From assembly GCA_021292165.1 (NCBI GenBank), contig CM037883.1, positions 7,914,934-7,978,933 on the forward strand: a DNA stretch of 64,000 bases, given 5' to 3'. This DNA comes from Shinisaurus crocodilurus (taxonomy: Eukaryota > Chordata > Lepidosauria > Squamata > Shinisauridae). This document shows, in pieces, positions 28,690 to 39,892 of this stretch. Position 1 is the stretch's first letter. Every line of letters begins with the position of its first letter. A program made the position numbers and the translations under genes. The notes under the pieces are model-generated. The model was given only the letters and a program-made list of their open reading frames with translations. It ran no database searches and was not told where the DNA came from.

Positions 28690-29709
28690 CCGTTGGATAA
28701 GCCGGTTGTCAAAACTGAAGAACAAGCCAAGTCCAAAGGGCCAGCCCAGCAGGGATATCGAAGAATAACCAAGGATACAGGAACATGCTCAGAGAAAGAC
28801 CTTGTTGCTCAAGCAAAGGCCAACTGGAACAGGAGCCAATGGCCACCTGGGTGGGTGAAGTCAGTCCAGAAGGCTCTTCAGTGAGAAGGCTGCCACCGGC
28901 AGTTCAGTGGTTCACCACATGGGGCAGCCCCACACAGATCCAGAAGCTTGCTGTGCCGATACCTCAGAGGTCCAGTGAAAACATTGCATGGAAAACTTCT
29001 GATTCAGCCTTAGATGCACAAATTTGAACACTGTAGTACCTCACAATGCCTAGCCCTCACTTCCCTGCCTTATAAGTAGGCAAAACTTCTCTTCCTCTTG
29101 GCCCTTTCAATACTGAATTAAACAAGAAACTTGATTTTCACTGAATAATTTTTTTTTTTAATGAATATATTTGAATACCATCATTCCAAACTTTTTTTGC
29201 TTTGTTTGACTGACTTTTACCTTCCTAAAGATTACCTAGAATAAGGTCACTGGAACCTGCTATTTGGCATTGGGAACTACGTGGATGGAGAGGTCCATGC
29301 AAAAGAGCATCCTGAAGGGCAAACCTCAGGAGACGCTTGAAAGGTTAAATACACCAGAGAGATCCCTGGCCAGTAAGAAAAGAAAATTCCACAACTCGAC
29401 TTTGATTAAGGCTTCCAATCAAGGTGTGCTTTACATGGTCTCCGCTGCAAGGGAAGGAAATGAAGGAAGGAAAAATCATCCATTTAAATCACTGATAGGG
29501 TGTTAGTTAAAAAAGGGTTGTTGTTTTTTAGGAATTAAATTGACTGGGAAAAGGCTGTTCAAAACTGCCATGGGCTGGACCGTACCAATTAAAAAATGCT
29601 CTATTTACACGAGAGGGATGCAAATACTGCCAGTAAGAGCTTGATCAAATGGGGAATGCAAAATATCTGGTAGGAAAGCTGCATGGATAAGGAGACTGTT
29701 TATTAGAGG
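28690..29709. other. No recognised element; two unremarkable frames
   Basis: Plus-strand frames at 28534-28884 and 29264-29506 are rich in Lys, Arg and Glu, but lack splice context or recognisable domains. T runs lie near 29148-29159 and 29187. Confidence 0.3.
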
Positions 29710-30240
29710 CCTTTATTTATTCATTCATTATATTCCTATACCGCCCAGTAGCCGAAGCTGTCTGGGCAGTTTGCAACAATTCAAACCATAACATACAACT
29801 AAATTACAATATAAACGTTTAAAAGTTTAAAACTGCAGGATAAAATAAAAGCAACAAGCAAAATAAAACTGAGCAGCAATGCAGAGATTTAAAACACAGT
29901 AAGGGCACAATCCTATGCATAGTTAGACAGAGAAAAGGCCTAGAACTCCCAGCATGCCCCAGCCAGCCATGCTGGCTAGGGCATGCTGGGAGCTGTAGGC
30001 CTTTTTTCTGTCTAACCACGCATAGGATGCACCCCAACAGATTTAAAAACAATGGAAATTGACTTAAAATGCCTGTGCAAATGAAAAGGTCTCCTCCTGG
30101 CATGGGAAAGACCACAACATAGGCACCACCAGGTGAGCCTCTCTGGGAAACCTCTCTGCTTTCAGAGGTTAGGCAAGAGGCTAAAGGCGAAAGGGCCTTT
30201 GCAGTGGTGAGTCTCCGCTCCCACCCCACTTAGGGAACAT
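29710..30240 (-). pseudogene. L2 LINE 3' end, minus strand, with nested palindromic MITE
   Basis: The minus strand ends in 'aataaataaa'-type sequence (29712-29730). It carries 'ctgcccagacagcttcgg', the UTR ending of the third L2 subfamily, and broken C-terminal coding sequence up to about 30240 ('REVSQRGSP'). The palindrome at 29903-30035 interrupts it. Confidence 0.65.
29903..30035. mobile_element. Palindromic MITE with 'gcacaatcctatgca' ends
   Basis: 'gggcacaatcctatgcatag' pairs with 'cgcataggatgcacccc', and the interior 'ggcctagaactcccagc' pairs with 'gctgggagctgtaggcc', so nearly the whole 133 bp is one hairpin. A half-copy is at 63600-63697. The ends differ from the 'caaccttggg' hairpins, but the stem interior is shared. 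Confidence 0.65.
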
Positions 30241-30550
30241 TCCTCAGGAATGTTTGACTGGCATGGCATTGATTCCGCACAGGGCTGGCCAAACGCCGAA
30301 GGCAGTTTGCTGCTCTAACCCTAGTGGGCTGTCCCCTAACACCACCTCTGGAGACATCTCCAGATGGTCATGCCCCATCATATATTCCTAGCACCTGCTA
30401 CACAGAGGCCCATAAACATGACAATATAAGATGAGCTATGTAGGATCAAGCCAAAGGTGCATCCACCAGGCCAACATCCTTTTTCCCATAGTGGCCAACC
30501 TGATGACTCTGGGAAGTGTTGGGACATGTAACACAACAGCAGCTGTGCCA
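30241..30550 (-). repeat. Includes a fragment of the 'ggatcagaccaagggtcc' LINE-like family
   Basis: At about 30435-30515 'aggatcaagccaaaggtgc' and 'catagtggccaacctgatg' match the family seen better at 55736-56050. The rest is unassigned. Confidence 0.4.
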
Positions 30551-31150
30551 CAATTGTTTTCATTTGGAAAGGTACAGGGTGTCTAGAATAACAAGCTTAT
30601 TTAGGCTAGAACTGTTATTCTCTTTCTCATGGGAAAAGTGGGATGGACAGAAATATGAACTGATCACATGGTTTGTACTTTCTGATGACGTGTTATGATT
30701 GTTAAGTTTCGTTTCCTGTAACTGGAGAGAAGGGGATTGCTTTCTGTATGCACTTCTGTTCCTGTCTTCTCTCTGACATGTAGCAATCATGTAATGCTGT
30801 GTGCTTGCCAGGACTGGCTATGCACTGAAATAAGCTAAGCTATGTAGTTTTGTATTAGCTCTGAAATAGATACAATAAACAGGTAGAAAGAAGCCCTGTG
30901 TTGTGAAATCTATTGGAGTTGTAATTCCTAAGCTACAGTGCTGCAGGAGAGGGGCTGTAACCCGAGACGCTTGGAATGCTGCGTAGAAGGAAAGACGGTG
31001 AGTCTCTGTGTACATGGGCCACACAGAGGCAGAAGCTGTATTTTTCCATCTAACGCTCTGCTGGATCCACGTAGGCAGACGGGCCTACAGAGTGGATTAT
31101 GGACCATAAGGCTGGATTAATTTCCATAGCCATATCATAAGTAGGACACA
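30551..31150 (+). other. Unassigned; possible retroviral-type LTR remnant
   Basis: 'caataaacaggtagaaag' (near 30870) followed by 'agccctgtgttgtgaaat' resembles a polyadenylation signal and R/U5 region of an LTR, and 'tgttatgattgttaag' at about 30692 could be a start. I find no second LTR, internal coding sequence or target duplication, so this is weak. Confidence 0.25.
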
Positions 31151-31159
31151 TGAAAGTAA

Positions 31160-31290
31160 TAGCTCTCTCCCATTGTTACTCCCCAGCAACTGGTACTGAA
31201 CCAAGAGGTATATAACCTCTGAAACTTTGAGGTAGCATATAGCCATCATGGCTAGTAGCCACTGATAGACTTTTCCTCCATGAGGAAACC
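31160..31290 (-). repeat. Fragment of the 'ggatcagaccaagggtcc' LINE-like family
   Basis: 'ccccagcaactggtactg', 'ggtagcatatagccatcatg' and 'ctagtagccactgatag' match 55870-55960. Only the middle of the repeat is present. Confidence 0.5.
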
Positions 31291-32900
31291 ATGCCAGAAA
31301 GATGGCACCATGCAATCTGGGGTAGGAATCCAGTCGGGACAGATTCCATAAACACCCCTAGTAATTACATGCATGTGTGAAGGAGCTTTCACAGATCACA
31401 CACCACAGATGGAATTTCCGTATCCCCCTCAGATTGATGCAGTGCTTTTTCAACCGAGTTTCTTCAACAGCAGAATGTGGTGGTAGGCTGGACTGTACCA
31501 TTTCCTAACATAGGTGTGGAATATCTCATTTGAATGTTTAAGAAATAAATAAAAAAAATCATTACAGATAGAAAACGGGCACATCAGGGACAAAACTACT
31601 GGTTCGCCTACAAATTATATGCAAATATGTGTCCTCTTTTTTTTTGGTGATGCATGTCCTCTTCATAAGTAGCCACTCTACTAAATGGCAGAGGCTCTCT
31701 CGAGTTTCATACAGGAGTCTTTCCCAGCCCTGCCTGGCCAAGGACTGAACCTGAGGTCTTCCTGCACGCAAGGCATGAGCTACAGGTGATCATCAGTTCA
31801 AGTTTAGAACACTGTACGCATAGCAACAATGAAGGAAACAATGAAGGCATACAGCATGAAGTTGGAGAGAGAGGAGGAAAGGAGAGTACACGACGCACCA
31901 AGGAAAAAAAAGAGAGAGGAGGCATTCGTGATTTTTATTTTATTGTATTGTATGAGTTTCCTGGTTATTGTATCCAGGATGTATGTCATGATACCTTAAG
32001 ATAGCAAATAATTGTTCTCCAAAGGTTTCTGCATAGAGCGCTCAGGCCGTGAGCAGGTTGCCTCTGAAGAGGGAATAGAAGAGGCTGCTTCGTCGCCAAC
32101 ATAAAGGCATCTCACATTTCAAAAGGAGTCTACTTAACTGATTCAGATAAACTTCTCTTAGTCGGAACAGAGACAGGGACGGCCCACTTCATTTCTGGGT
32201 TCAGCAGGAGAGTCGCAACTCGGCTGCCCTTCTGTGCTTTTATAACCAGAGGTGCTGTGCAGAAAAGTCAAGGTGGGAGGAGATGATGAACCAAATTTCA
32301 GAGAATGGAGGTGGGGATAATCGACTGACGAAGGCTTCACTGGAGTCGTTTTGAGCATTCCAGGCTTCATCCACAAAGAGAGAAGTGTTAATGATAACGA
32401 TATTATGAATGGCTAGAAAAATCAAAATATGGACACAAACTTCCAACTGTTCATATTTCACAACAGAATTTCAGAAGTGTGCGTATGTGTATAAATGCAA
32501 CATATCACAGTTTGCATGTAACCTCTCGATAGGCAGACCATAACTCATTATCATCATCATCATTGTAAATTTGCATCCTGCCTGCATACCAAATGGGGCT
32601 CAGGCAGGGTGGCCCTATTGTAAAATTCAAAATACAATAGTAAACAAGAATCAAAACATACAGTGAGATAGAGCACATGTCTCGATATCTCCAGCAGGTA
32701 GGGCTGGGAAAGACCTCTTTTGACGCCCTAGAGCAGGGATAGGCTGCTATTTGGTGCCTACTGAAGCAGTAATTTTTTTGGACCCACAGGCATATTTGTA
32801 ATGTTGTCCTGTGAGCATTTATTTCAAGGATTCCCACTTTCCTTTCTCCCTCCTGCTCCTGCCACCTACCATTGCTTTCCTTTTCACTCCCCCCTGTCTG
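31291..32900. other. Mostly single-copy; SINE and dispersed-repeat pieces
   Basis: 31605-31680 is a minus-strand copy of the unassigned 'cacttatgaa' repeat. 31686-31790 holds a worn minus-strand tRNA-Ala SINE head ('tttcccagccctgcctgg', 'cgcaaggcatgagctac'). 32690-32720 is a SINE body scrap. The remainder, including 31990-32450, is repeat-free with no convincing exon. Confidence 0.4.
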
Positions 32901-33128
32901 CAGGGGAGGCTGGCCACTCCTATTTCAGTGCGGCTCCTTTTCTATTACAGGTGTTGCAGCTTTTAATTATTTGGCTATCCGTGGTGCTGATTCCATCCCC
33001 AAAATAGGTTCGCCACCACGGAGGGAGCTTCCATGGATAGCTCCTATGGAGCTCCAAATAAAAGCTGCAAAACCTGTAATGGAAAAGGAGAGCCACACTG
33101 AAATAGGAGGAGTCACCAGCCTTCCCTG
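32901..33128. mobile_element. Palindromic MITE ('caggggaggctgg' family), copy 2
   Basis: The ends 'caggggaggctggccactcc' and 'gagtcaccagccttccctg' are inverted. The flanking octamers cctgtctg and cctgtttg match at 7 of 8. Internal arms pair 'gctccttttctattacagg' with its complement near 33075-33095. It has the same organisation as 3723-3931. Confidence 0.8.
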
Positions 33129-33510
33129 CCTGTTTGCCGTCTCCCTTTTTTTCCCCACACCCCCCACACCTTCCTCTCACACACACACCCGCGCACACTT
33201 TCCCCAGCCTCAAATCATGATCCCTACACCTGCACAGCCTACCTCACCTAGGCACTGCTGCAGCCTGGGACCTGATCTGCTGACGTCCTGCTTCGTCCTT
33301 CGGGCTTCGGTACCGCAGAGTTGAGGGAGGCAGTATCTGTAGGTGTGTATATAGTGGGGGGTGGGGGGTGGGTTGTGCTTGGGGAGGACTGCAATGGGGG
33401 CTTGGCAGGTGCTGTTGGGAGGTGTTGGCAGGTGCCGCGTCACTGACCGCTGCTGTCATAGTGAGCTGCAGCTGCAACTCAGCGCCGACCAGTTACAACT
33501 CAGTGTAGAC
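33129..33510. other. No recognised feature
   Basis: The sequence is CA- and C-rich with a G/T-rich run at 33355-33375. Frames of about 75-150 codons on both strands are not supported by anything else. Confidence 0.35.
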
Positions 33511-33635
33511 CTGCCTCCCTCTACCTGGTGCCCTCCAGATGTGTTGGACTGCAATCCCCATCATGCCGAGCCAGCATGGCCAAGATGGGAATTGCAGTCC
33601 AACACATCTGGCGGGCACCAGGTAGAGGGAGGCTG
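33511..33635. mobile_element. Palindromic hAT MITE with perfect 8-bp duplication (hairpin family)
   Basis: 'ctgcctccctctacctggtg' pairs with 'caccaggtagagggaggctg' and 'gttggactgcaatccccatc' with its partner. The octamer gtgtagac precedes (33503-33510) and follows (33636-33643) the 125-bp element. The downstream flank ('acaatattgagcaagatggc') resembles the tRNA-Ala SINE body, so the target was probably a SINE. Confidence 0.85.
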
Positions 33636-33704
33636 GTGTAGACAATATTGAGCAAGATGGCCCAGTGGCCTGCCAGGATAAGACCACTTCCTATGTTCAA
33701 CGTG

Positions 33705-34048
33705 GGGAGGAGCCCACAGTTAGTGGTAGAGCACCTGCTCTACATGCAGAAGTTTCCAGGTCAGAGAACCACTACCAGTCAGTGTAGACGTACTGAGTAA
33801 ACTGAACCACTGTCAGCGGAAGTTGCTGGCTCTAATGCCATTGGGTTGGTGTATCCACTCTGGGCTTTAGTCTGAACTTTAAAGGAGGTATCCATGGTGC
33901 TGAACCCTATCCCCGAAGTAGGTTCAGAACCATGATAGCTCCTTTGCAGTTCAGATTACCGCCCAGAGTGGATACACCACCACCCCAATGACATTGGAGC
34001 CAACACAGCCTCCACTGCCAATGGTCTGATTCAGCACAACGCTGCGTC
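33705..34048 (+). repeat. tRNA-Ala-headed SINE interrupted by a palindromic MITE
   Basis: The worn head 'gttagtggtagagcacctg' and body to about 33813 are followed, after the MITE, by the SINE 3' motif 'ccaatggtctgattcagc' (34018-34036). The intervening element begins 'cagcggaagttgctggc' (33814) and ends 'acacagcctccactg' (34017), with inverted arms. Its target duplication is degenerate. Confidence 0.6.
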
Positions 34049-34380
34049 ATACATTCTTAAGCGGTCTGTCTGTATGCCACCAAGTGGTGAGGAGAATTTT
34101 ACAATTTCCACACTTCTTCAGGCTTCTCATCAGGTTCAGAAGTGCTGTCATGTTCTCCCCATTGTGTTCACTGTTTGCTGGGACCGCTCATATCACCATA
34201 GCAACATGGAAAAGTCACCACAAGGTGCCTTTTCTTTGTTGCTTTCCATGGTGACATAAGCCCAGTGGAGAGATCAAGTCACCTCCATTCCATGTGAGAA
34301 ACCTTGAACATGTGCAGGGAGCTGTCTCTGAGAGCTGCCCATTGTGAGAATTGGACCCTGCATGCATTCAGAGACAATGC
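34049..34380. other. No recognised feature
   Basis: I see no repeat ends and no credible exon. Confidence 0.35.
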
Positions 34381-34815
34381 TGAATTAGGAGGGTTGGGGT
34401 AGAAATTTGTTCAGTTTGCATTTTAATGAGAACTTATCTAATGTCATGCTTTTGAACCAAAACATGAACCAAAACTCAGTAATCCTTTGAAATCCACACT
34501 TCTCCAAATTTTGCAATGGAGTTCTCAAAAAAAAAAAAAGTGTACAAAAATGCATATAATAGAGGAAAGTGCATATAAATATGAGTAAATTCATGAAAAT
34601 AATGTTCAAAATGCATTAGGAAAATTGCTTATGAAAAGTATGTATAGTAGGCAAACGTGTGTATAAAAATGCATGTATTAGGAACAATGAACACAAAAAT
34701 ATGTACACAGTTTTATGCAAACACGCACATTCTCAAAGTTCAGGATAAACCGAACTTAAGATTGGAAAAATAAGAAGATGAGAGAAACCAAAATTGTCAG
34801 ATTCTTCGATCCCTA
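34381..34815. repeat. AT-rich repeat, family F (hAT-like), internal 'tgcat' array
   Basis: The sequence repeats phrases such as 'aaaatgcatataatag', 'caaaatgcattagg' and 'aaaaatgcatgtattagg' at irregular 25-30 bp intervals, and ends at 'gatccctatgttg'. The same type of interior occurs at 42015-42275 and 48340-48730, where AGGGATG/CATCCCT-like ends are seen. An A run lies at 34528-34540. Confidence 0.5.
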
Positions 34816-35144
34816 TGTTGAATAGGGACAAGACCTTTCCCTGACATCAGCTGTGTCTTCTAATCGTGGCACATTGACTTTCTCAACTGGTCAATGACTT
34901 CTCTTGACTTTTAAAGGCAAAGATAAACCAGTTAGAGCAACCCTGATCCAGATACTAAGATGACACCAATGTCAGAAGAAGATATCCTATTTTGCCCCCA
35001 GTGTGTATATGATTGAATCCAAATACTATGCTAAAACTGCTTGAACGAAGCATTGTGCCATAAAGCCCTACTGCTGAAAAATGCAGTAAGACCCACCATG
35101 TCTATAGAAAGATGTTTTCACTTCAAACAAAGCACAGGCTACGC

Positions 35145-35280
35145 CAGTCTTCCCCAATCTGCTGCCCTCCAGATGTTTTGGACTACAATTCCCATCAGCC
35201 CCAGCCACCATAGCACGTGTTCGGGAATGCTGGGAGTTGTAGTCCAAAACATCTGGAGGGCAACAGATTGAGGGAGGCTG
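35145..35280. mobile_element. Palindromic hAT MITE (hairpin family)
   Basis: 'cagtcttccccaatctgctg' pairs with 'cagattgagggaggctg', and 'tggactacaattcccatcag' with 'gctgggagttgtagtcc'. The flanking octamers agree poorly (ggctacgc and tactagac), so it is older or recombined. The loop differs from the other copies. Confidence 0.6.
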
Positions 35281-36210
35281 TACTAGACCACTGGATGTAG
35301 AGGCCAGAGTTCTCTCCTTCTACGTCCTCCTGTTTTACTCAACAGCAGGGTGGAAATGATGAATCCTCTTCTTCTGCAAATAAAAACTTAGAATCACTAG
35401 TATTCCTTTTTTATAGCAAAGATGTATCTTATAATTAAGGTTCCCCACCCCCCACCCCTCAACTAGGCTCATTTATCTGATGGATCCTGCAGTGAGATTA
35501 TTATAAGATTATAACCTACTGTCACTCAAAATGATCAATTTGGGTCTGACAAAGCTCAACATTTTGGCAATGCTGAGAAAGGATGCTGGGCGGGGAAGTG
35601 AGGGGGAACACAGAATGACAAGAGGCTGTCAGTTCTTGATTAGGATTAATTGGCACAGAGGAGAAGAAAGGTTAGCAAAAGCAAATGAAACAGACCATGA
35701 TTGTAAAATCTCTTGCATTTCAGGTCTGCTCCTCAACAGTAGGAGTTATTCATTTGAGTACAAAACTGTGCAGTATTTCAGTATCCTGGTGCCTTTGCCT
35801 GGACTCTGTTGAAACCATTTCCTTTAAGTTTGATGAGTGCCATTCTGAAAGTGACTTAGGCAGAACAACATGTCCAGGAGGAACACCATGGGGGTGCTCA
35901 GTCGCAACGCCATCATCTGACTTGAATGGCCAAATGTAAGAATTGATGGGCTCAAAGGGTGGTGGTGCAGGGTGACAATGGCCAAACACAGGTGACAACT
36001 TCATTCGAGCACCACAAAGAAGAAGTGGGGGCCTAGATGGAGCAAAGGGGCCAGAAGTGTGCAGGCGAGAGGCTTTACTGGGGCACCCCAAGGAGCACGG
36101 GGAGCATGCCTGCTCCAAGATTCTAGTCCATTGCAAGGAGCAGCACTTGCCTCCTAGTCACCAAAGTTGAACAGTGACTGGGCCAGCTGGAACACCTGTC
36201 TAGAGCTAAG
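35281..36210. other. No recognised gene or element
   Basis: A 128-codon minus-strand frame (36136-35750) has no recognisable domain. Nothing else stands out. Confidence 0.3.
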
Positions 36211-36663
36211 TCTGAGGTCTCCAACATGGTGCCTGTGGATACCAATGTGCTGCAGACACCTCTCTTGGTGCCTACCAGAATCCCAGCCCCTCTTGATTTT
36301 CATTTTCTTTCTTCAGGGTGTTTAAAAAATAATAATAACTGGGAGGTTGGCATGCTTGAAAACAAAGTGCCTCCCTCCAGTGCCATCTTTATTTGGGCTC
36401 AAAAGAATAGTTTTTGTCATGGCCCAGGACTGGCACCTCTCAGAAACTGAAGCCTCCAGTGGCAGTGACTCTGGGGAGGCATCAGAATTAGTTCCTGGTA
36501 CTTCTGGAGTGGGGCCCACTGCTTTGGACCCCCTGTCTTGTCCACATAACCCCCAGGAGGTGCCATTACCTTCGGACTCTGAGGAGTGGACTTCGGACTC
36601 CTCTAGCAAACAGGGAGATCCTGGGGAGCCGTCCCCAACTGGCTCCCCCATCACCTGACACCC
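36211..36663 (+). other. hAT-like scrap followed by an acidic low-complexity frame
   Basis: 36215-36300 reads 'aggtctccaacatggtgcc', a worn hAT end. The frame 36347-36658 is Ser/Glu/Asp/Pro-rich ('SETEASSGSDSGEASE', 'SDSEEWTSDSSS') and resembles linkers in LTR-retrotransposon or transposase-derived sequence. No catalytic motif is visible, so the origin is unknown. Confidence 0.3.
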
Positions 36664-36883
36664 ACACTGGACTGGGACTTGGGAGATCCAGGTTCTAGTC
36701 CCCGCTCTGCCATGAAACTCACTGGGTGACTTTGGGCCAGTCACTGACTCTCAGCCTAACCTACCTCACAGGGTTGTTGTGAGGATAAAATGGAGAGGAG
36801 GAGGAGGATTATGTAAGCTGCCTTGGGTTCCTTTCAAGAAAAAAGGCGGGGTATAAATATAATAAATAAATAAATAAATATCT
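36664..36883 (+). repeat. MIR-like tRNA-derived SINE, 5'-truncated copy
   Basis: It starts at 'gactgggacttgggagatc', just after the A box, with a B box 'aggttctagtccccgctc'. The core ('gggtgactttgggccagtc') and tail ('gccttgggttcctttc', 'gcggggtataaatataa', (AAAT)n) are complete. Confidence 0.75.
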
Positions 36884-37150
36884 TTTTGGCATGAAGTGAA
36901 GACCTTTCTTTCTTTTCTTTTTTTAAATTGCCCCAGGCTTTTAAAATCTGTTCTAGCTTTAAACCCTGTTTTTAGCCTTTTTGTCTGGGATTCTGGCTCC
37001 TTGTATTTTAGGCTGGGTTGTTTTTTTTAAAAAAAATGTTTTTATTTTACCTTCAGTGAATTTTTTTTAGCTTGATTTATTTTACATTGCAAGCCATCTG
37101 GAGAACATTTTGTTATAGGGTGTCCTATAAATGCTTTCAGTAAGTAAGCA
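36884..37150 (+). pseudogene. L2 LINE 3' UTR fragment
   Basis: 'ggcatgaagtgaagacc' is the end of the coding region in L2 relatives (compare 'gccaggtgaagacctttc' near 22806). It is followed by an AT-rich UTR and 'aagccatctggagaac' to 'gtaagtaagcaaat'. No coding capacity. Confidence 0.5.
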
Positions 37151-38204
37151 AATATCCATACTTTCCTGGTTTAGACATTCTCCTTAAAAAAAAAAAAAAA
37201 AAGGCTCAGTTTACTGAGTTACTTCCCAGTTGAGCCAAAGAGAGTCAATCCATCACTGCTTATGACCCACCAAGCAGAATGTAGCTCACTAGCCATGTAT
37301 GGTACCCATCAGGGGCTTGATAAACCTTCTGTTTTTGCTGCTTGCCTAGCACCCTGCAAGCCCAACTACATGGCTTGTAGTCTGTGTACGGCTTGGCGAG
37401 TTATCCAACATGTACAGGCCTGACTTAAGGATCACTATTAACACATGTTATAGACGGTTTAACATAGCCTTCTTTCCTAACAACAATAATAAACATTTAC
37501 TTATTTTTTTTAAAAAAATATATCCACACCATTCTCCAAATTATTGGTTGTAAATGTTTTAAAGCAAACCATAAAAAGAGGGGTGGGAATACAATAAACA
37601 TCACTGTATCCAAACCGTTTATTTAAAAAAATGACAGCTGCAATTCACAGACTATTTACTCTGGAGCAGTCCCACAGACCAGAATGGGAATTTGATAAGT
37701 GAGCAACCTATGAATCACAACCCATTCTACACCCACCACTACTACAACTAATAATATTGATTTTGTTTTTGTTTAAAGTGTATGTTAAAATGCAGTGCTG
37801 ACCTTAAATGCTTGATCCCAATGGGATCACTGGACAGAAATAATCTACTTTTACAAGTGCATATCATGGTCACATAAAATCAGTCACATTGAAACCCAAG
37901 TGTGTAATGGATTCCATGGCACAGACATCATCTATTCCCCTATGCAATGCCTGCCTCGTTATTACTTTTAATCTCAAATGCTTGCTGTTGGTATTAAAGT
38001 AATTGAATATCTACAGCATTGCAGAAATATTCCAATCATTCCATCACACTTCCCAAGTATCTCCCCACTATTTTATGTTTTTAAAAGATGAGAACCAAAG
38101 TCAAAGGAAAGTGGTCAAAAGAATACATGCATCCTTATACTTTGCAAATACCCAAACTAAGGGTATTTGCAAAGGATATCTGGGGGCCAAACCAGACCGT
38201 ACAA
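37151..38204. other. AT-rich single-copy sequence
   Basis: An A run lies at 37185-37202 and T/A runs near 37507-37520. No recognised element or exon. Confidence 0.35.
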
Positions 38205-38214
38205 CTGCCTTCCG

Positions 38215-38430
38215 CTACCTGGTGCCACTCAGATGTGTTGGATTACAGCTATGGTGGCTGAGGATTGTGGGAGTTATAGTCCAACACATCTGGAGGGCAC
38301 AGGTTGGGCAGAATGTAGATCTCCAGATGTTTTGGCCTTCCACTCCCAGAAGCACCTGCCAGCATAGCCTATGGTCAAGAATTCTGGGAGTTGAAGTCCA
38401 AAACATCTGGAAATCTACTTTCTGCCCACC
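38215..38430. mobile_element. Two adjacent hairpin MITEs
   Basis: The first (about 38215-38306) pairs 'cagatgtgttggattacag' with 'atagtccaacacatctgg'. The second (about 38307-38430) pairs 'gggcagaatgtagatctcc' and 'agatgttttggccttcc' with 'ggaaatctactttctgccc'. Each arm contains the 'cccag/ctggga' motif of the hairpin family. Their ends differ, so two subfamilies lie side by side. Confidence 0.6.
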
Positions 38431-38524
38431 CGTCTTATAAGATGCATAAGTGCATCACAATTATGCCAAAAATGTCTTGCTCATCTCATTCTCTCTCACT
38501 TGCCACCCCTTGCAATGTTTTTCA

Positions 38525-39445
38525 ATGTATTTTTATTTTAGAAAATTTATACCCTGTCCTTGTGATGCAAAAGCACCATTCATGATGGTTTACACCAATT
38601 AAAAATTAGTTTTGTAAAAAAATATAAATTTTAAACAACACTATATGAGCAATTAACTAAGGAAACAAGGGCAGCAGTTAAGCCCAGAACAAAAACATTA
38701 CTGGCCATATGCAACAAAAGCCTTTTGTAATAAAAGGGTGTTAGGTAACTGGTGAAAAACAGTGACGGAGGGCACCAACTGCACTTCATGGGGCAAAGTG
38801 TTCCATAATCTGGGTGCAGCCACTAAGAAGGCCCTCTCTCTCATCCCACTCAAACATGCTTTCTTCTCTGCTTTTCCACCCCAGATGGGACACAGAAGGG
38901 CCTCTCCTTCTGATCTTGAGGAGCAGGCAGTTCATTATGGTAGGAGGTGGTCCCAAAGGTCTCCTGGACCTAAGCCATTTAGGACATTAAAGGTAATCAC
39001 CAACATTTTGAATTGTGACCAGAAGATTAGTAAGAGTGCAGCTGTTGAAAGATTGGGACTCAGGAGATCACGGGTTCTAGTCCCTGCTCAGGCCATGAAA
39101 CTCACTGGGTGACTTTGGGCCAGTCACTGCCTCTCAGTCTAACCTACCTCACAGGGTTGTTGTGAGGATAAAATGGAGAGGAGGAGGAGGATTATGTAAG
39201 CCGCCTTGGGTTCCTTGCAGGAAAAAAGGCAGGGTATAAATGTAATAAAATAATAATAATAAATAAATTGATGCAATATGTTCTCATGGGCAAGTTGCTA
39301 CCAATATCCTTGTAGCTCAATTCTGGACCAACTGAACCTTCCAAAAACTATCCAAAGATTTTGGAGCACACTGCAATAGTCCAACTTGGATGTAACTAAG
39401 TCATGTGTTACAGTGGCCAGGTTTGTCTTCAGCTACTTCTCATCT
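38525..39445 (-). pseudogene. Old L2-clade LINE 3' part, minus strand, interrupted by a SINE
   Basis: On the minus strand the C-terminal region survives as decayed text (complements of 'gttccataatctgggtgcag', 'aagaaggccctctctctc', 'ttaggacattaaaggtaatc'). A UTR ends near 38525. The MIR-like SINE at 39045-39268 splits it. Frames are broken throughout. Confidence 0.55.
39045..39268 (+). repeat. MIR-like tRNA-derived SINE nested in an L2
   Basis: It begins near 'gaaagattgggactcagg' (head truncated). It has the B box 'gggttctagtccctgctc', the full core 'gggtgactttgggccagtc', and a tail ending 'gggtataaatgtaat' with AATA units. Confidence 0.75.
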
Positions 39446-39589
39446 CCACTCTCTTGCTGCCTCTTTTGCGTAGAATGCTCTCCAGGTCCCTGTCCATCGC
39501 ATTTCTCCTAGAAATAAAATAGTGAGTAAAACATACGAATCATTCACAGTGCTCTGTCAATACAGGTTGTTCAGAGAAGCTCTTGGGGG

Positions 39590-39892
39590 GAGGGGTCCAT
39601 TCCAGTGGTGGGCGGGGTTACAGGCAAAGGGGTGCAGCCAAAAGAAAAAGGGGCAGGACCAAAAATACCAGCATTTTGTAGCTGAAAACTCTTCCTGCCA
39701 GTAACTAAGCCTTAGGAGAGGCATTTCAACCACTTCGAATGGGGGAAGAACTGCACAAAAGCCAAGAGAACAGCCACATGATCAATGGTGAGGGGAAAGG
39801 GTTGAGGCCAGGGGAAGGAGGAGTGGCCATCTGGGGAGCCTCAGGGAGCCAATTTGGGACCTCAGGTGGGCCAGATTTTCACCCTGGGTTTC
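39590..39892 (-). mobile_element. hAT-like element fragment, minus strand
   Basis: It reads as the complement of the 14077 family: 'ccattccagtggtgggcgg', 'aaaaggggcaggaccaaaaa', 'cctgccagtaactaagcc' and 'ctcaggtgggccagatttt'. A CR1 has inserted at its end (39893), so the terminal bases fall beyond the CR1. Confidence 0.6.

Noticed and set aside
32240..32461. Minus-strand frame reading 'NTSLFVDEAWNAQNDSSEAF'
   Set aside because: The peptide looks less random than most, but I found no convincing acceptor and donor pair around it.
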